Shown: positions 1 to 8,311 of the stretch, piece after piece
Position numbering within the stretch: position 1 is the first letter of the stretch
Layout: each line of letters starts with the position of its first letter
Made by a program: the position numbers and the translations under genes
Assembly: GCF_014332515.1 (NCBI RefSeq)
Contig: NZ_VFSD01000019.1
Location: 62,001-126,000 of the forward strand
Reading direction: 5' to 3'
Origin: Pontibacter beigongshangensis
GTDB taxonomy: Bacteria; Bacteroidota; Bacteroidia; Cytophagales; Hymenobacteraceae
DNA length: 64,000 nucleotides
The notes under the pieces: model-generated
What the model saw: the letters and a program-made list of their open reading frames with translations, nothing else
Database searches by the model: none
What the model was told of the DNA's origin: nothing

Positions 1-3
1 ACC

Positions 4-249
4 TTGAAACATGACACCCGGCAATCTGCAATGGAGGCTAAAAAATCGTCTAAAATCGCGAAAGAAAATGAAAGAGAAGCGAAAGCCAGAGCAAGTGAGG
101 CCAGACAGGCAGACAGAGATGCAGAAGATGCGGCCAAGCAGGCAAAAAAAGCCCTAAGACAAGAAAAGAAAGCACAAAAATCCCGTGAGAAAGCCACCAG
201 GCAAACCAACAAGGCCTCCCGGGCCAATGAGAAATCTCACAACAATTAA
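4..249 (+). CDS. Lys/Ala-rich hypothetical protein, possibly partial
   Basis: I do not recognise this protein. The visible 81 residues are almost only Lys, Ala, Glu, Arg, Gln and Ser, with repeated AKxAxxA and KA(S/T)R patterns, so the chain probably forms one long charged helix or coiled coil. The frame is open to the left edge and begins on a TTG in the window, so it may be the C-terminal end of a longer protein; the first in-frame ATG is at 31. The composition could also be an accident of an A/G-rich stretch. A clean terminator hairpin lies 130 bases downstream, which fits a real transcript ending here. Confidence 0.4.
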   Translation: MKHDTRQSAMEAKKSSKIAKENEREAKARASEARQADRDAEDAAKQAKKALRQEKKAQKSREKATRQTNKASRANEKSHNN

Positions 250-378
250 CCTCTACGCTCCAGTTACAGGTAAGCCGACCTCAGGCCTCTGTTGTGGCTT
301 AGGCTCTTCAGGGAAGCTGTAATTTGTTCTCTCAGCCAGTAGCAACATTAACCTTAAACCTGGTAATAAAGTTTTATC

Positions 379-426
379 CCCGCCTTTGGCAAGCACCTCC
401 CGGTCTTTGCTGAAGGCGGGCTTTTT
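379..426 (+). terminator. Rho-independent terminator
   Basis: CCCGCCTT (379-386) pairs perfectly with AAGGCGGG (413-420) and is followed by CTTTTT. It is placed to end transcription of the small gene at the window start. Confidence 0.7.
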
Positions 427-816
427 AATGATGGCGGAAAATAAATAATGCTTCTTTTTCGAAAGTTTCTCAGCCGTGGATTAGGAAAAACCTACTATAC
501 CGTAAATGCCAGATAAATAGGCTGATATCTTTAATAATATAAAGAAAAGTATTTTAATATGGTAGAAAATTTGTAAATTTATAGTCAATAAGTGCTATTT
601 AAGCCTTAAAGTGATTCTGCTTCCTACTATCTCAGAAAAGCCTCACTCTGTTTCTGAAAACCAGTGCTGCCCTGTATTTTTCGAGGAAAAAGATAGGCCT
701 GCTGGTTCAACTCTCCTCCCCGGGTACTGTCTCTTCTTGCCACAAGCTTGCGGTACAGAGAGCTACGTGTTGCATGTTATGTGAAACTCATCATCCTTCA
801 TTTACACCTTAAAGCT
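427..816. other. Non-coding gap
   Basis: This stretch is AT-rich between about 500 and 600. I see no gene or repeat in it; it presumably carries the promoter of the lipoprotein gene at 817. Confidence 0.5.
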
Positions 817-1428
817 ATGATTAAAGTTAATAGCAGATTAAAACCCATTTTCGCTATCGTACTGTTGCTGGTTGCTTTCCTTTTTAGTGGCTGCGAAACC
901 GACAGTCCGGAAGCTCCTGCTCCACTTACTGCAGCAGTACAAGCTGACAAGAAAGGCGTTGGGCCAAAACGACCAGTCTCGGCCTATCACAACAAAACGC
1001 TGGCTAAGATCCGCCAGGCTACGGCGCAGTACCATGATGTAGCAACGGCTATGGCCCATGGCTACGCCCAGTCTGGTGAGTGCGTGTATAGTCCGATGGG
1101 TGGCATGGGTTATCATTATGTGAACTTCATGCTGGTAAACGATGTGGTGGACCCGTCGAAACCGGAGGCGCTCCTGTATGAACCTCAGAAAAATGGAAAG
1201 TTAAAGTTAATCGGGGTTGAATTTATTGTGGACGCTGTAGCCTGGGATGCGACACATGCTGGTTCGCCTATGCTGGGCGACCAGGTATTTGACGACCACA
1301 GAGCGCCGGGTTCGCCTGGCCCTCCGTTGCCCCACTACCAGCTCCACGCCTGGGTATGGAAAAACAATCCGACCGGTATGCATCAGCCCTTTAACCCGAC
1401 CGTGAGCTGCGCCTATGCAGTGGAGTAG
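817..1428 (+). CDS. Conserved lipoprotein of unknown function
   Basis: The protein is about 203 residues. The chosen ATG at 817 gives a typical lipoprotein signal: a hydrophobic stretch, then the lipobox FSGC with Cys26. The frame is open upstream to 748, but that extension would bury the signal peptide. The mature part has a helical segment (KTLAKIRQATAQYHDVATAM) followed by a Gly/Met/His/Tyr-rich block (MGGMGYHYVN) and a C-terminal block with several His and Trp residues (HYQLHAWVW), which could bind a metal or cofactor. I know no function for it. It stands alone, followed by a terminator-like hairpin. Confidence 0.75.
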   Translation: MIKVNSRLKPIFAIVLLLVAFLFSGCETDSPEAPAPLTAAVQADKKGVGPKRPVSAYHNKTLAKIRQATAQYHDVATAMAHGYAQSGECVYSPMGGMGYHYVNFMLVNDVVDPSKPEALLYEPQKNGKLKLIGVEFIVDAVAWDATHAGSPMLGDQVFDDHRAPGSPGPPLPHYQLHAWVWKNNPTGMHQPFNPTVSCAYAVE

Positions 1429-1501
1429 GGGAACGGTGCCTATACATCCTGACAAGTGCGCTGCCAGCGCCGGCATGTACCGAGCAGGCCGCTTATCACG
1501 T

Positions 1502-1540
1502 CAAAGCCAGCTTGGCCCGGGCCTGGCTGGCTTTGTTTTG
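1502..1540 (+). terminator. Probable terminator after the lipoprotein gene
   Basis: CAAAGCCAG (1502-1510) pairs with CTGGCTTTG (1527-1535), followed by TTTTG. It lies about 75 bases after the stop codon of the lipoprotein gene. Confidence 0.55.
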
Positions 1541-1696
1541 TGGAAGGGTGGCCAGGGCACGATTTGCCATTCCCGTATTTTGCAGGTAAGCCCCGGGAGA
1601 GAAATGCCAGCAGTCACCAATAATCTCATGTCCTGACCGGGGGTGACCGACAAAGTGCCCAAAGTCTTCATCAACTTCCTTATTGGCCCGGGGAGC

Positions 1697-1745
1697 AATT
1701 ATTCCAATGAAAAAGGCCCTCCAGAGCATTATCCTGCTGCTTCAG
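1697..1745 (+). repeat. Dispersed repeat A, copy 1
   Basis: Head AATTATTCCAATGAAAAAG, core GCCCTCCAGAGC, tail CCTGCTGCTTCAGG. It sits between two convergent genes and ends one base before the stop of the hydrolase gene. Confidence 0.8.
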
Positions 1746-1746
1746 G

Positions 1747-2544
1747 TTAGGGCGAAGCCAGCACCTGCGCCAGCTCTTCCTTATACCGGGGGTTGTCGTT
1801 CATGCCATTGTGGCCTTGCCCCTCGAGCAGAATAATTTTGTCTTTCGGCTTCAGGTGTTCTTGCAGCTTTTCGGAGGAGCCGTAGTAGATGACCTCATCC
1901 TGCCGGCCATGAAAAATCGCGATGGGAGCCCTGGTCTTCTCCACAAACCGGAACGTCTCAAATTTATATTTCAGCAGAAAGCCAGGCACGAAGGGGTAAA
2001 GTTTTCGCATTAGGTCTGCCAGGCTGTAGTAGGGGGCCTGCAGAATCAACTGCCCGGGGCTGTTTGCCGCTGCCAGCATGGCTGCCGGTCCTGTGCCGAT
2101 AGAGTAGCCTGCAATAATCATCTGGTCTTCGGCATAACTCTGTAGCATGTGCTTGTAGGCGGCCTGCACATCTTCGTACAGCTGCTTTTCGCGGCTGATG
2201 TTCCCTTCGCTTTTGCCGTAGCCCCGGTAGTCCAGGATATAAAGGTCGTAGCCTAGGTCGGTGTAGGTTGCGGCTATCTCTCCCCACGAATCGACAGAGC
2301 CGGCGTTGCCATGCAGGTAAAACACGAGTCCCTTGGGTGCCGCTACTGTAAAGAGCAACCCGTGCAGGTTTACGCCATCCTTTGCGGGCACCACCACTTC
2401 CTGAAACTCCTGGCCGAAGGCAAAGCTGTAATGCTGCGGCAGCCGCTGCGGAAAGAAGATCATGCGCTCCTGCTGAAAGTATAATACGCTCATTGCCAAT
2501 ACATAAAATAGTAGGAGGACCAAAAACGCTTTAACAAGAAACAT
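1747..2544 (-). CDS. Membrane-anchored alpha/beta hydrolase
   Basis: This is an alpha/beta-hydrolase-fold enzyme of 265 residues, probably a carboxylesterase or peptidase-like hydrolase of unknown substrate. Residues 3-22 form a single hydrophobic anchor, so the catalytic domain likely faces the periplasm. Visible motifs are the oxyanion block FYLHGNAG (around His78), the nucleophile elbow GYSIG with Ser148, the acid in HGRQDEV (Asp216) and the histidine in GQGHNGM (His245), which form a complete Ser-Asp-His triad. The order and spacing match the FrsA/YqkD-like, BEM46-type group of short membrane-anchored hydrolases. It is a single gene; its 3' end abuts a dispersed repeat. Confidence 0.88.
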   Translation of the reverse strand: MFLVKAFLVLLLFYVLAMSVLYFQQERMIFFPQRLPQHYSFAFGQEFQEVVVPAKDGVNLHGLLFTVAAPKGLVFYLHGNAGSVDSWGEIAATYTDLGYDLYILDYRGYGKSEGNISREKQLYEDVQAAYKHMLQSYAEDQMIIAGYSIGTGPAAMLAAANSPGQLILQAPYYSLADLMRKLYPFVPGFLLKYKFETFRFVEKTRAPIAIFHGRQDEVIYYGSSEKLQEHLKPKDKIILLEGQGHNGMNDNPRYKEELAQVLASP

Positions 2545-2820
2545 ACTGTGTCATTTTTTTGGAATTGCACTTCCTTGTGTATACGTGCTGACCAGGACAA
2601 GGCTTGGTGAGGCCATTAACCGATCCGGGCAGGGTACGCTGGAAATTATTCTAACCCAAGTTGTGCGGTAGAGAGCCTTTCTGACTTTGTCCCTTTGTCC
2701 TCCTGAAAGGATCTTGTGGGCAAAAACCATCAGCAATGGCCACTGGCCTGGGGTTAAGTTAGCATAGCCACTTGTTAAGACTGGATGGCAAAAGCAGCTT
2801 GTTTCATGGCCCGTGTCTTC

Positions 2821-2848
2821 GTTCTTTTTGTCTTGATACAAAAAGAAC
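2821..2848. repeat. Perfect inverted repeat, 11-bp arms
   Basis: GTTCTTTTTGT (2821-2831) and ACAAAAAGAAC (2838-2848) are exact reverse complements around a 6-base spacer CTTGAT. It is followed by an A-rich stretch and AATCAAGACG, a pattern that recurs in intergenic DNA of other Bacteroidetes as far as I recall (from memory, not checked). Confidence 0.6.
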
Positions 2849-3001
2849 CAAAAAAATCAAGACGATTTTGCTTGTCGGGGGCCCCTTCCCCCACTCGCTG
2901 AACGCTCAAACAAAAAATCGTCACTCTTTGCACCTGGCAACTGTATCTGACTCGTAGTTACCCGCCGCACCACATTATTTAGGGCTGCTACCGCACAACT
3001 T

Positions 3002-3044
3002 GGATTATTCAAATCAAAAAGGCCCTCCGAGGCTGCTGCTGTCC
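3002..3044 (+). repeat. Dispersed repeat A, copy 2
   Basis: Head GGATTATTCAAATCAAAAAG, core GCCCTCCGAGG, tail CTGCTGCTGTCC. Confidence 0.8.
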
Positions 3045-3318
3045 AGTCGGCAGATACACCTGGAAAAGTTCTTTTAGCCCTGGCTTTAGCTAGCGAATCG
3101 TAGTTAGGCAACAAGCCCTGGGTAAGAGAATTCCGGAGATTTACTACTATAAATAACTGGTGTAAATACGTAAATCAGGAGGAGGCAATAATTTGCTGAA
3201 ACCTTGATTTTGCAGATTAGTATTTTATTAGAGCCTGCCTGAACCCAGAAGCTGGCAGGCTAATGCAGGTGTTTGCCTGGTTGCAATATTTACTATTAAC
3301 CACGAGAGGATTAAACTT

Positions 3319-4473
3319 ATGCTAGCAATGAACTACCGTGGGCCACTACGGGTCCGGATTGACCAGAAGCCCATGCCTGAAATATTGCATCCGGAAGATG
3401 CCATTGTGCGGGTTACAAGGTCCTGTATCTGCGGGTCTGACCTGCACTTATATAATGGCTCAGTGCCAGACACCCGTGTGGGCACAACCTTCGGGCATGA
3501 GTTTATTGGCATAGTGGAAGAAGTTGGTTCCGATGTGCAGAAGCTGAAGGTAGGCGACCATGTGATGGTGCCCTTCAACATCGCCTGCGGCAGGTGCGCC
3601 TTCTGTAAGCAGGAGCTCTATGGCAATTGCCACGAGTCTAACCCGCAGGCCACAGCGGTTGGCGGCATATTCGGGTATTCGCATACGGCAGGCGGCTACC
3701 ATGGGGGCCAGGCCGAATATGTGCGGGTGCCTTACGCCGATGTGGGCCCCACCGTTATTCCGGAAGGCATGGACCCTGACGACGCCGTTCTGTTGACAGA
3801 TGTGGTGCCCACAGGCTACCAGGCGGCCGAGATGGGAGGCATACAAAAAGGCGATACCGTGGTGGTGTTTGGGGCAGGCCCTGTTGGTATTATGGCTGCC
3901 AGGTGTGCCTGGTTGTTTGGGGCAGGCCGCGTTATCGTGTTTGATGAGGTGGAGTACCGGCTGGAGTTTGTGAAGAACTACGCACAGTGCGAAGCCTACA
4001 ACTTCAGGGAAATAGACGATGTGGTGGTGTTTGTAAAGAAAACCACCGACTGGATGGGAGCCGATGTGTGCATAGACGCCGTAGGAGCGGAAGCGACCGG
4101 CAACGCGATGCAGACCATTACAGGCCGGAAAATGCTGCTGCAGGCTGGCTCGGCCACAGCGCTACACTGGGCTATCAACTCGGTTAAGAAAGGCGGTATT
4201 GTGTCGGTAGTAGGGGTGTATGGGCCTACCGATAACCTGGTGCCAATTGGCAATGTCGTGAACAAGGGCATTACCATAAGAGCCAACCAGGCCTCCGTAA
4301 AGCGGCTGCTGCCCAGGCTGATCGATCATGTGCAGAATGGCATCCTGAACCCAAAAGCCCTGATCACGCACCACATCCCACTGGAAGATGTGTCGGATGC
4401 CTACCGGATTTTTTCAGAGAAGCTGGATAATTGTATCAAGCCAGTTCTTATACCACCATCAGCCAGAATGTAA
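3319..4473 (+). CDS. Zinc-dependent alcohol dehydrogenase
   Basis: This is a medium-chain zinc alcohol dehydrogenase of 384 residues, of the formaldehyde-dehydrogenase-like subgroup; it should oxidise or reduce a small alcohol/aldehyde with NAD(P). Catalytic zinc ligands are visible as Cys38 (CICGSDLH), His60-Glu61 (GHE) and Asp161. The structural zinc loop has Cys90, Cys93, Cys96 and Cys104. The Rossmann motif is GAGPVG (185-190), followed by Asp/Glu residues that favour NAD. The start ATG follows a purine-rich GAGAGG at about 10 bases. The small gene 12 bases downstream is probably co-transcribed. The physiological substrate cannot be told from sequence. Confidence 0.92.
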   Translation: MLAMNYRGPLRVRIDQKPMPEILHPEDAIVRVTRSCICGSDLHLYNGSVPDTRVGTTFGHEFIGIVEEVGSDVQKLKVGDHVMVPFNIACGRCAFCKQELYGNCHESNPQATAVGGIFGYSHTAGGYHGGQAEYVRVPYADVGPTVIPEGMDPDDAVLLTDVVPTGYQAAEMGGIQKGDTVVVFGAGPVGIMAARCAWLFGAGRVIVFDEVEYRLEFVKNYAQCEAYNFREIDDVVVFVKKTTDWMGADVCIDAVGAEATGNAMQTITGRKMLLQAGSATALHWAINSVKKGGIVSVVGVYGPTDNLVPIGNVVNKGITIRANQASVKRLLPRLIDHVQNGILNPKALITHHIPLEDVSDAYRIFSEKLDNCIKPVLIPPSARM

Positions 4474-4485
4474 AAAAAGAAGACT

Positions 4486-4971
4486 ATGGAAAACACGCCA
4501 ATAGACTATAAACTTATTAATGGGTGGGGCATAGATGCTGATCCCAAAAATGACCCCACCTACCCTATGAAGCACCGCACCAACGAGGAGCATAAGGGTT
4601 ATAACTGGAAACGGCCACCGCTACAACCTGTAAACCAGGAAGTACTGCACTCCATCGAACGGCCAAACGTAACAGCCGTGTTCGGAACCTCGGTGCCGCT
4701 GTCAGGGCTGAGCGGCATGATCAGGCGCTACGCTTACCAGTTCAGCGAGAACAGCTATGCCCATTGGCTGCCCTTGCTGCTGGCCGATCGGGTAAATATG
4801 GTAGAAGGCATAGTAGAGGATTTTATGCACGGCAAAGTACCGAACCTGCTGGCCGAGAAAGGGTATAATGCCGAATGGAAACACAACCGGACGGCACTTC
4901 TCCAGAAAGTGGCCGTTGGAGCTGCTTTAACAACCGTAGCAGTGCTTTATCTATTCCGGAAAAAAGATTGA
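4486..4971 (+). CDS. Small protein with C-terminal membrane anchor, partner of the dehydrogenase
   Basis: This 161-residue protein is of unknown function. The N-terminal 80 residues are polar and rich in Pro, Trp, Tyr and Asn. A middle helix region (LPLLLADRVNMVEGIVEDFM) follows, and a single hydrophobic segment near residues 141-157 ends in RKKD, giving a tail-anchored topology. It starts 12 bases after the dehydrogenase stop and shares its terminator, so the two form one transcript. A role in tethering or assisting the dehydrogenase at the membrane is possible but only inferred from the pairing. Confidence 0.8.
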   Translation: MENTPIDYKLINGWGIDADPKNDPTYPMKHRTNEEHKGYNWKRPPLQPVNQEVLHSIERPNVTAVFGTSVPLSGLSGMIRRYAYQFSENSYAHWLPLLLADRVNMVEGIVEDFMHGKVPNLLAEKGYNAEWKHNRTALLQKVAVGAALTTVAVLYLFRKKD

Positions 4972-4986
4972 GCAGGGGTTAGCAAC

Positions 4987-5054
4987 AAGCGTCTACAAAC
5001 AGGGAAGGGCAGGAGGCTGATCAGCTTTCTGCCCTTCCCTGTTTGTAGACGCTT
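4987..5054. terminator. Bidirectional terminator with perfect 26-bp stem
   Basis: The left arm 4987-5012 and right arm 5029-5054 are exact reverse complements over 26 bp. The 16-base loop itself contains the palindrome GCTGATCAGC. It lies between two convergent genes, so it can end both transcripts. Confidence 0.8.
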
Positions 5055-5135
5055 TTCCTTAGTTGGAGTTTTATGTTAAATATTGCTTTGTGCCAGGTTC
5101 TTTCCCGCCATTTGGCAGGGCATCCATGCTAAGCT

Positions 5136-6215
5136 TTACTTCATAAATCTTAACCCAACCGATACGTCGATGCGTGCCAGGCCTTCTCTGTTATCTTTGT
5201 CGAGGGTAACGGTGGTGGTGGAGAAGCCTTTCTGTACCTGAATTTTAGATAAAGTGCCCGCCAGAAGCGACAGTTGCAGCCCCAGGGCCATGTTATCCGT
5301 CAGTGCCATGTCGTAGCCCACATCCCAGCTTAAACCGAGGGTGCCGCCCGTGATCTTCAGATTTTCGTTTGCGATGGTGTTGTTGTTGCGGTAGCCCATG
5401 TAGCCTAGTCCCGCCCCGAAATGTATGGTATTCTTTCTGGTGATATCGAGGGAGCGGGTATTAAAAGTAGGACCAATAAAATTAATGGAAATAGCGTCGC
5501 TCATTTTTCCCCGCATCCTGCCTCCGCCCGACGATTGCCCGTAAATTTCTGCCTCGTTTGAGGCTTTGTAGGTGCTGTATTTCAGTCCAAAACCCATTTG
5601 CTCCGAGAAGTAATAAGTGGCGTCGGCACCCAGGTGGTATCCCTGTTTCAGGTCTTTTATATACTGTTTATAATCAGGCGATACATTGTCGGTCACCTTG
5701 GCTATGCGCGTGCTCCAGCCGCCGTTTATGCCGAGCCTCACTTTAGGAGAGGGCGTTTCGGCAGGCAACTCCGGCGAACCTGCCGCCGCCTGGGCATACG
5801 TTCTGCCCAGGTCAACATACGGGTCGTTTTCGGCAGCGAATGGTGCGTTTTGTGTGGGTTCTGCCCCGGAAACCTTTAAGATGTTTACCGTAATCCTGTG
5901 GCAGGTGCTCGCCAGGTTTGGCTTTTGGTGGTCGATGATCTTAATGCTGTTGCCGCCTACTTTTCGGGCCTCCGATTTTGCCTTGGCAATCACGGCGCCC
6001 CAGCTGCAGTCGGTCGTGAAGCCACTGTCACCGATGCGCACCATCCCGATTACCTCGGCATGCGGCGGCACCTGTTCCTGCAAACTGATAAGGCTAACTT
6101 CCTCTCCGGGTGCAAGGGGAGCTTGTGGAGAAGCGGTGAGCAAAGTGGAGACACTTGGGGCGCACGATCCGAGGACAAGCGGCAGCGCCAGGAAAAGGAG
6201 TAAAGTTCTCTTCAT
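5136..6215 (-). CDS. Lipoprotein fused to an outer-membrane beta-barrel domain
   Basis: About 359 residues. The ATG at 6215 gives a clean signal ending in the lipobox LGSC (Cys18); the open frame continues upstream to 6356 but lacks sense as a signal. Residues 25-120 form a small domain with alternating strands and helix and two cysteines (DCSW, STCH), as in envelope stress lipoproteins. The second half (from about residue 155) has alternating hydrophobic strands with Gly/Tyr/Phe turns (YYFSEQMGFGLKYS, GLGYMGYRNN) and a terminal F-M-K, typical of an 8-strand porin-like beta-barrel. Function is unknown; a lipid anchor on a barrel protein is slightly unusual. Confidence 0.82.
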   Translation of the reverse strand: MKRTLLLFLALPLVLGSCAPSVSTLLTASPQAPLAPGEEVSLISLQEQVPPHAEVIGMVRIGDSGFTTDCSWGAVIAKAKSEARKVGGNSIKIIDHQKPNLASTCHRITVNILKVSGAEPTQNAPFAAENDPYVDLGRTYAQAAAGSPELPAETPSPKVRLGINGGWSTRIAKVTDNVSPDYKQYIKDLKQGYHLGADATYYFSEQMGFGLKYSTYKASNEAEIYGQSSGGGRMRGKMSDAISINFIGPTFNTRSLDITRKNTIHFGAGLGYMGYRNNNTIANENLKITGGTLGLSWDVGYDMALTDNMALGLQLSLLAGTLSKIQVQKGFSTTTVTLDKDNREGLARIDVSVGLRFMK

Positions 6216-7204
6216 ATAAAAAAGCGAATAAATGATGGGCTTACCACCCGATTTTGAAAATATAGCATGGTTAAAGTGGAGCATCCTGATCCTTGTGAGC
6301 CACAAAAGATGCAAACTTATTTCTGATAAATATTGCTTACAACCAGAAGGAGGCACTCTGTTTCCGATGTTTAAAGTCTTTCAGAGAAAAATCTCAAACG
6401 TGAAATTTAAAAGCGGCTTCCCTGCTGATTTGATTCATTTGATTTGATTCAAAAGTCGCCCTCCGTGAGATGGCAGATAATGAGATACAGATAGCTTTAG
6501 TCACGCATACAGCATAAAAGCAGCAATAGAAGCTGGCGGACCAGGCCTGTGTGCCAACAGAAATCCGGAGATTAATCAGGCATTTTCCCACAAATTATAT
6601 AGAGCATCGTAGTGGTATAGCGTATGTTATAATCAAAAAGCAAGTGGCTCGCCGTGATGAAAGGAGAGGAACCGGTATTGCTCTTAATTCCAGTTAAAAC
6701 TAGGCTATGGAAAATTATAAAACAAATAATCCAACAAAATTAATTGCAGGCATATCTTCTAATTGTCCTTTTAATTATTTCAATAAAAATGCCCCTCCGG
6801 AGCTTATTTTACTCCTGCGCCTGCTGTTAAAGCGTTTTCCTAATTTGGAGACCTTAAAAAGAGGACGTAAGTAAATGGAGGGCAAGAGCAGCATTAAGTG
6901 AACAAATTATTCTTTGCTACAAATTAGCGGAAAATCCGGCGGCCTTTGCACCAGCAGCAGAACCTCCTGAGGGCCGATTTCATTCAAATAATTGAATTTA
7001 CCAAACGCAGCGGACCTGCCGCATCAGGCCACTCATAGGTTTCTTTCTTAGCTGGCACAGGACCAACCAGCCTGAATTGCTGACTTTTATCATCTGTTTT
7101 TTGATGCATGGATAAGCCAAATGTGTTACATTTGGTTTGGTGACAGAGCAGAGCACAAGGCCTAAACCCGCCTGCCGGCATCATCTGAACAAAAAGAGCG
7201 GCCA
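6216..7204. other. 1-kb non-coding gap
   Basis: Apart from one copy of repeat A (6773-6827), I see nothing supportable. Short frames on both strands have no protein-like composition. The gap separates two divergently transcribed units and must contain both promoters. Confidence 0.55.
6773..6827 (+). repeat. Dispersed repeat A, copy 3
   Basis: Head AATTATTTCAATAAAAATG, core CCCCTCCGGAGC, tail ACTCCTGCGCCTGCTGTT. Confidence 0.8.
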
Positions 7205-8311
7205 ATGAAACTCCCCGGTTTTAACAGATTCTTTTTCCTATGCCAGCTGTTGCTCCTCTGGCAATTAGTGACTTCGTGCAAAGACAAGCAGGAATCGACA
7301 CAACCCACGGTAGAGGCTATCTCAGAATCGGTGTACGCTTCGGGTATCGTGAAGAGTAAGAATCAGTACCAGCTGTTCCCGACAGTGAGCGGCATCATAC
7401 AACAGGTGCTGGTAACCGAAGGCGACGTGGTGCAGCAGGGGGCTCCGCTGCTCGAAATAGATAGCAAAGCCGCCCAACTCAGTACCGAAAATGCCAGGCT
7501 GGCAGCCGAGTATGCCCGGGTTGGTGCCAATGCCGAAAAGCTGAACGAGCTGCAGGCCGCCATAGACCTTGCCCGGAGCAAAATGCACAACGACTCGCTG
7601 CTGCTCGTGCGCCAGCGTAACCTGTGGGCCAGCCAGATCGGCACCCGCGTGGAACTGGAGCAGCGCGAACTCGCTTTTCAGAATGCTGTCACGGCCTACC
7701 GGTCGGCCATACTCCGGTACAACGACCTGAAAAAGCAGCTGGATTTCGCGGCCAGGCAATCGCAGAAAAACCTGCAGATCAGCCAGACCATGACTGACGA
7801 CTACACCATCAAAAGCGAAACAAATGGCAAAGTCTACAGCATCCTGAAAGAGAAAGGGGAGATGGTGAGTCCGCAGAGCCCGGTGGCTGTGATCGGCGAT
7901 GCAGACGAGTTTGTGCTGGAACTGCAGGTAGACGAGTACGATATTGCCCGCATTAAGCCAGGGCAGCGGGTGCTACTGAACCTTGACAGTTACAAAGGGC
8001 AGGTATTTGAGGCGGAGGTGTACAAAATTAACCCGGCCATGAACGAAAGAACCAGGTCCTTTACCGTAGAAGCCAGTTTTACCACCACACCACCCTCTCT
8101 TTACCCTAACCTCACAACGGAGGCCAACATCATCATTCAAACCAAAAAAGACGCCCTTACCATTCCGCGCGAGTACCTGATAGATGGCTCTTTTGTGCAG
8201 ACCGAGAACGAGGAGCGGCTAAAGGTGAGCACAGGCCTCAAGGATTACCAGAAAGTAGAGATCCTGGACGGACTAACGGAAGAGGATATAATTCTAAAAC
8301 CTGCGCGATGA
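7205..8311 (+). CDS. Efflux periplasmic adaptor (membrane-fusion) lipoprotein
   Basis: This is the adaptor subunit of a MacAB-type tripartite ABC efflux system, 368 residues. The N-terminus is a lipoprotein signal with lipobox VTSC (Cys25). The first half of a lipoyl-like domain is visible (SGIIQQVLVTEGDVVQQG), then a helical hairpin (about 95-190), the second lipoyl half (SETNGKVYSILKEKGE) and a beta-barrel domain with the LYPNLTTEANI block near residue 305. The stop overlaps the start of the permease (ATGA), so the three genes 7205-10249 are translationally coupled. No TolC-like outer-membrane factor is encoded nearby. Substrate unknown. Confidence 0.9.
   Translation: MKLPGFNRFFFLCQLLLLWQLVTSCKDKQESTQPTVEAISESVYASGIVKSKNQYQLFPTVSGIIQQVLVTEGDVVQQGAPLLEIDSKAAQLSTENARLAAEYARVGANAEKLNELQAAIDLARSKMHNDSLLLVRQRNLWASQIGTRVELEQRELAFQNAVTAYRSAILRYNDLKKQLDFAARQSQKNLQISQTMTDDYTIKSETNGKVYSILKEKGEMVSPQSPVAVIGDADEFVLELQVDEYDIARIKPGQRVLLNLDSYKGQVFEAEVYKINPAMNERTRSFTVEASFTTTPPSLYPNLTTEANIIIQTKKDALTIPREYLIDGSFVQTENEERLKVSTGLKDYQKVEILDGLTEEDIILKPAR

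Larger units (their letters stand above)
2545..3318. other. Large non-coding gap with two repeat structures
   Basis: Three short reading frames on both strands here have no recognisable protein character and overlap repeats, so I reject them. The gap holds an 11-bp perfect inverted repeat (2821-2848) and one copy of repeat A (3002-3044). Confidence 0.6.

Noticed and set aside
2551..3114. Three short frames on both strands
   Set aside because: They overlap inverted repeats and repeat A, and their composition is not protein-like.
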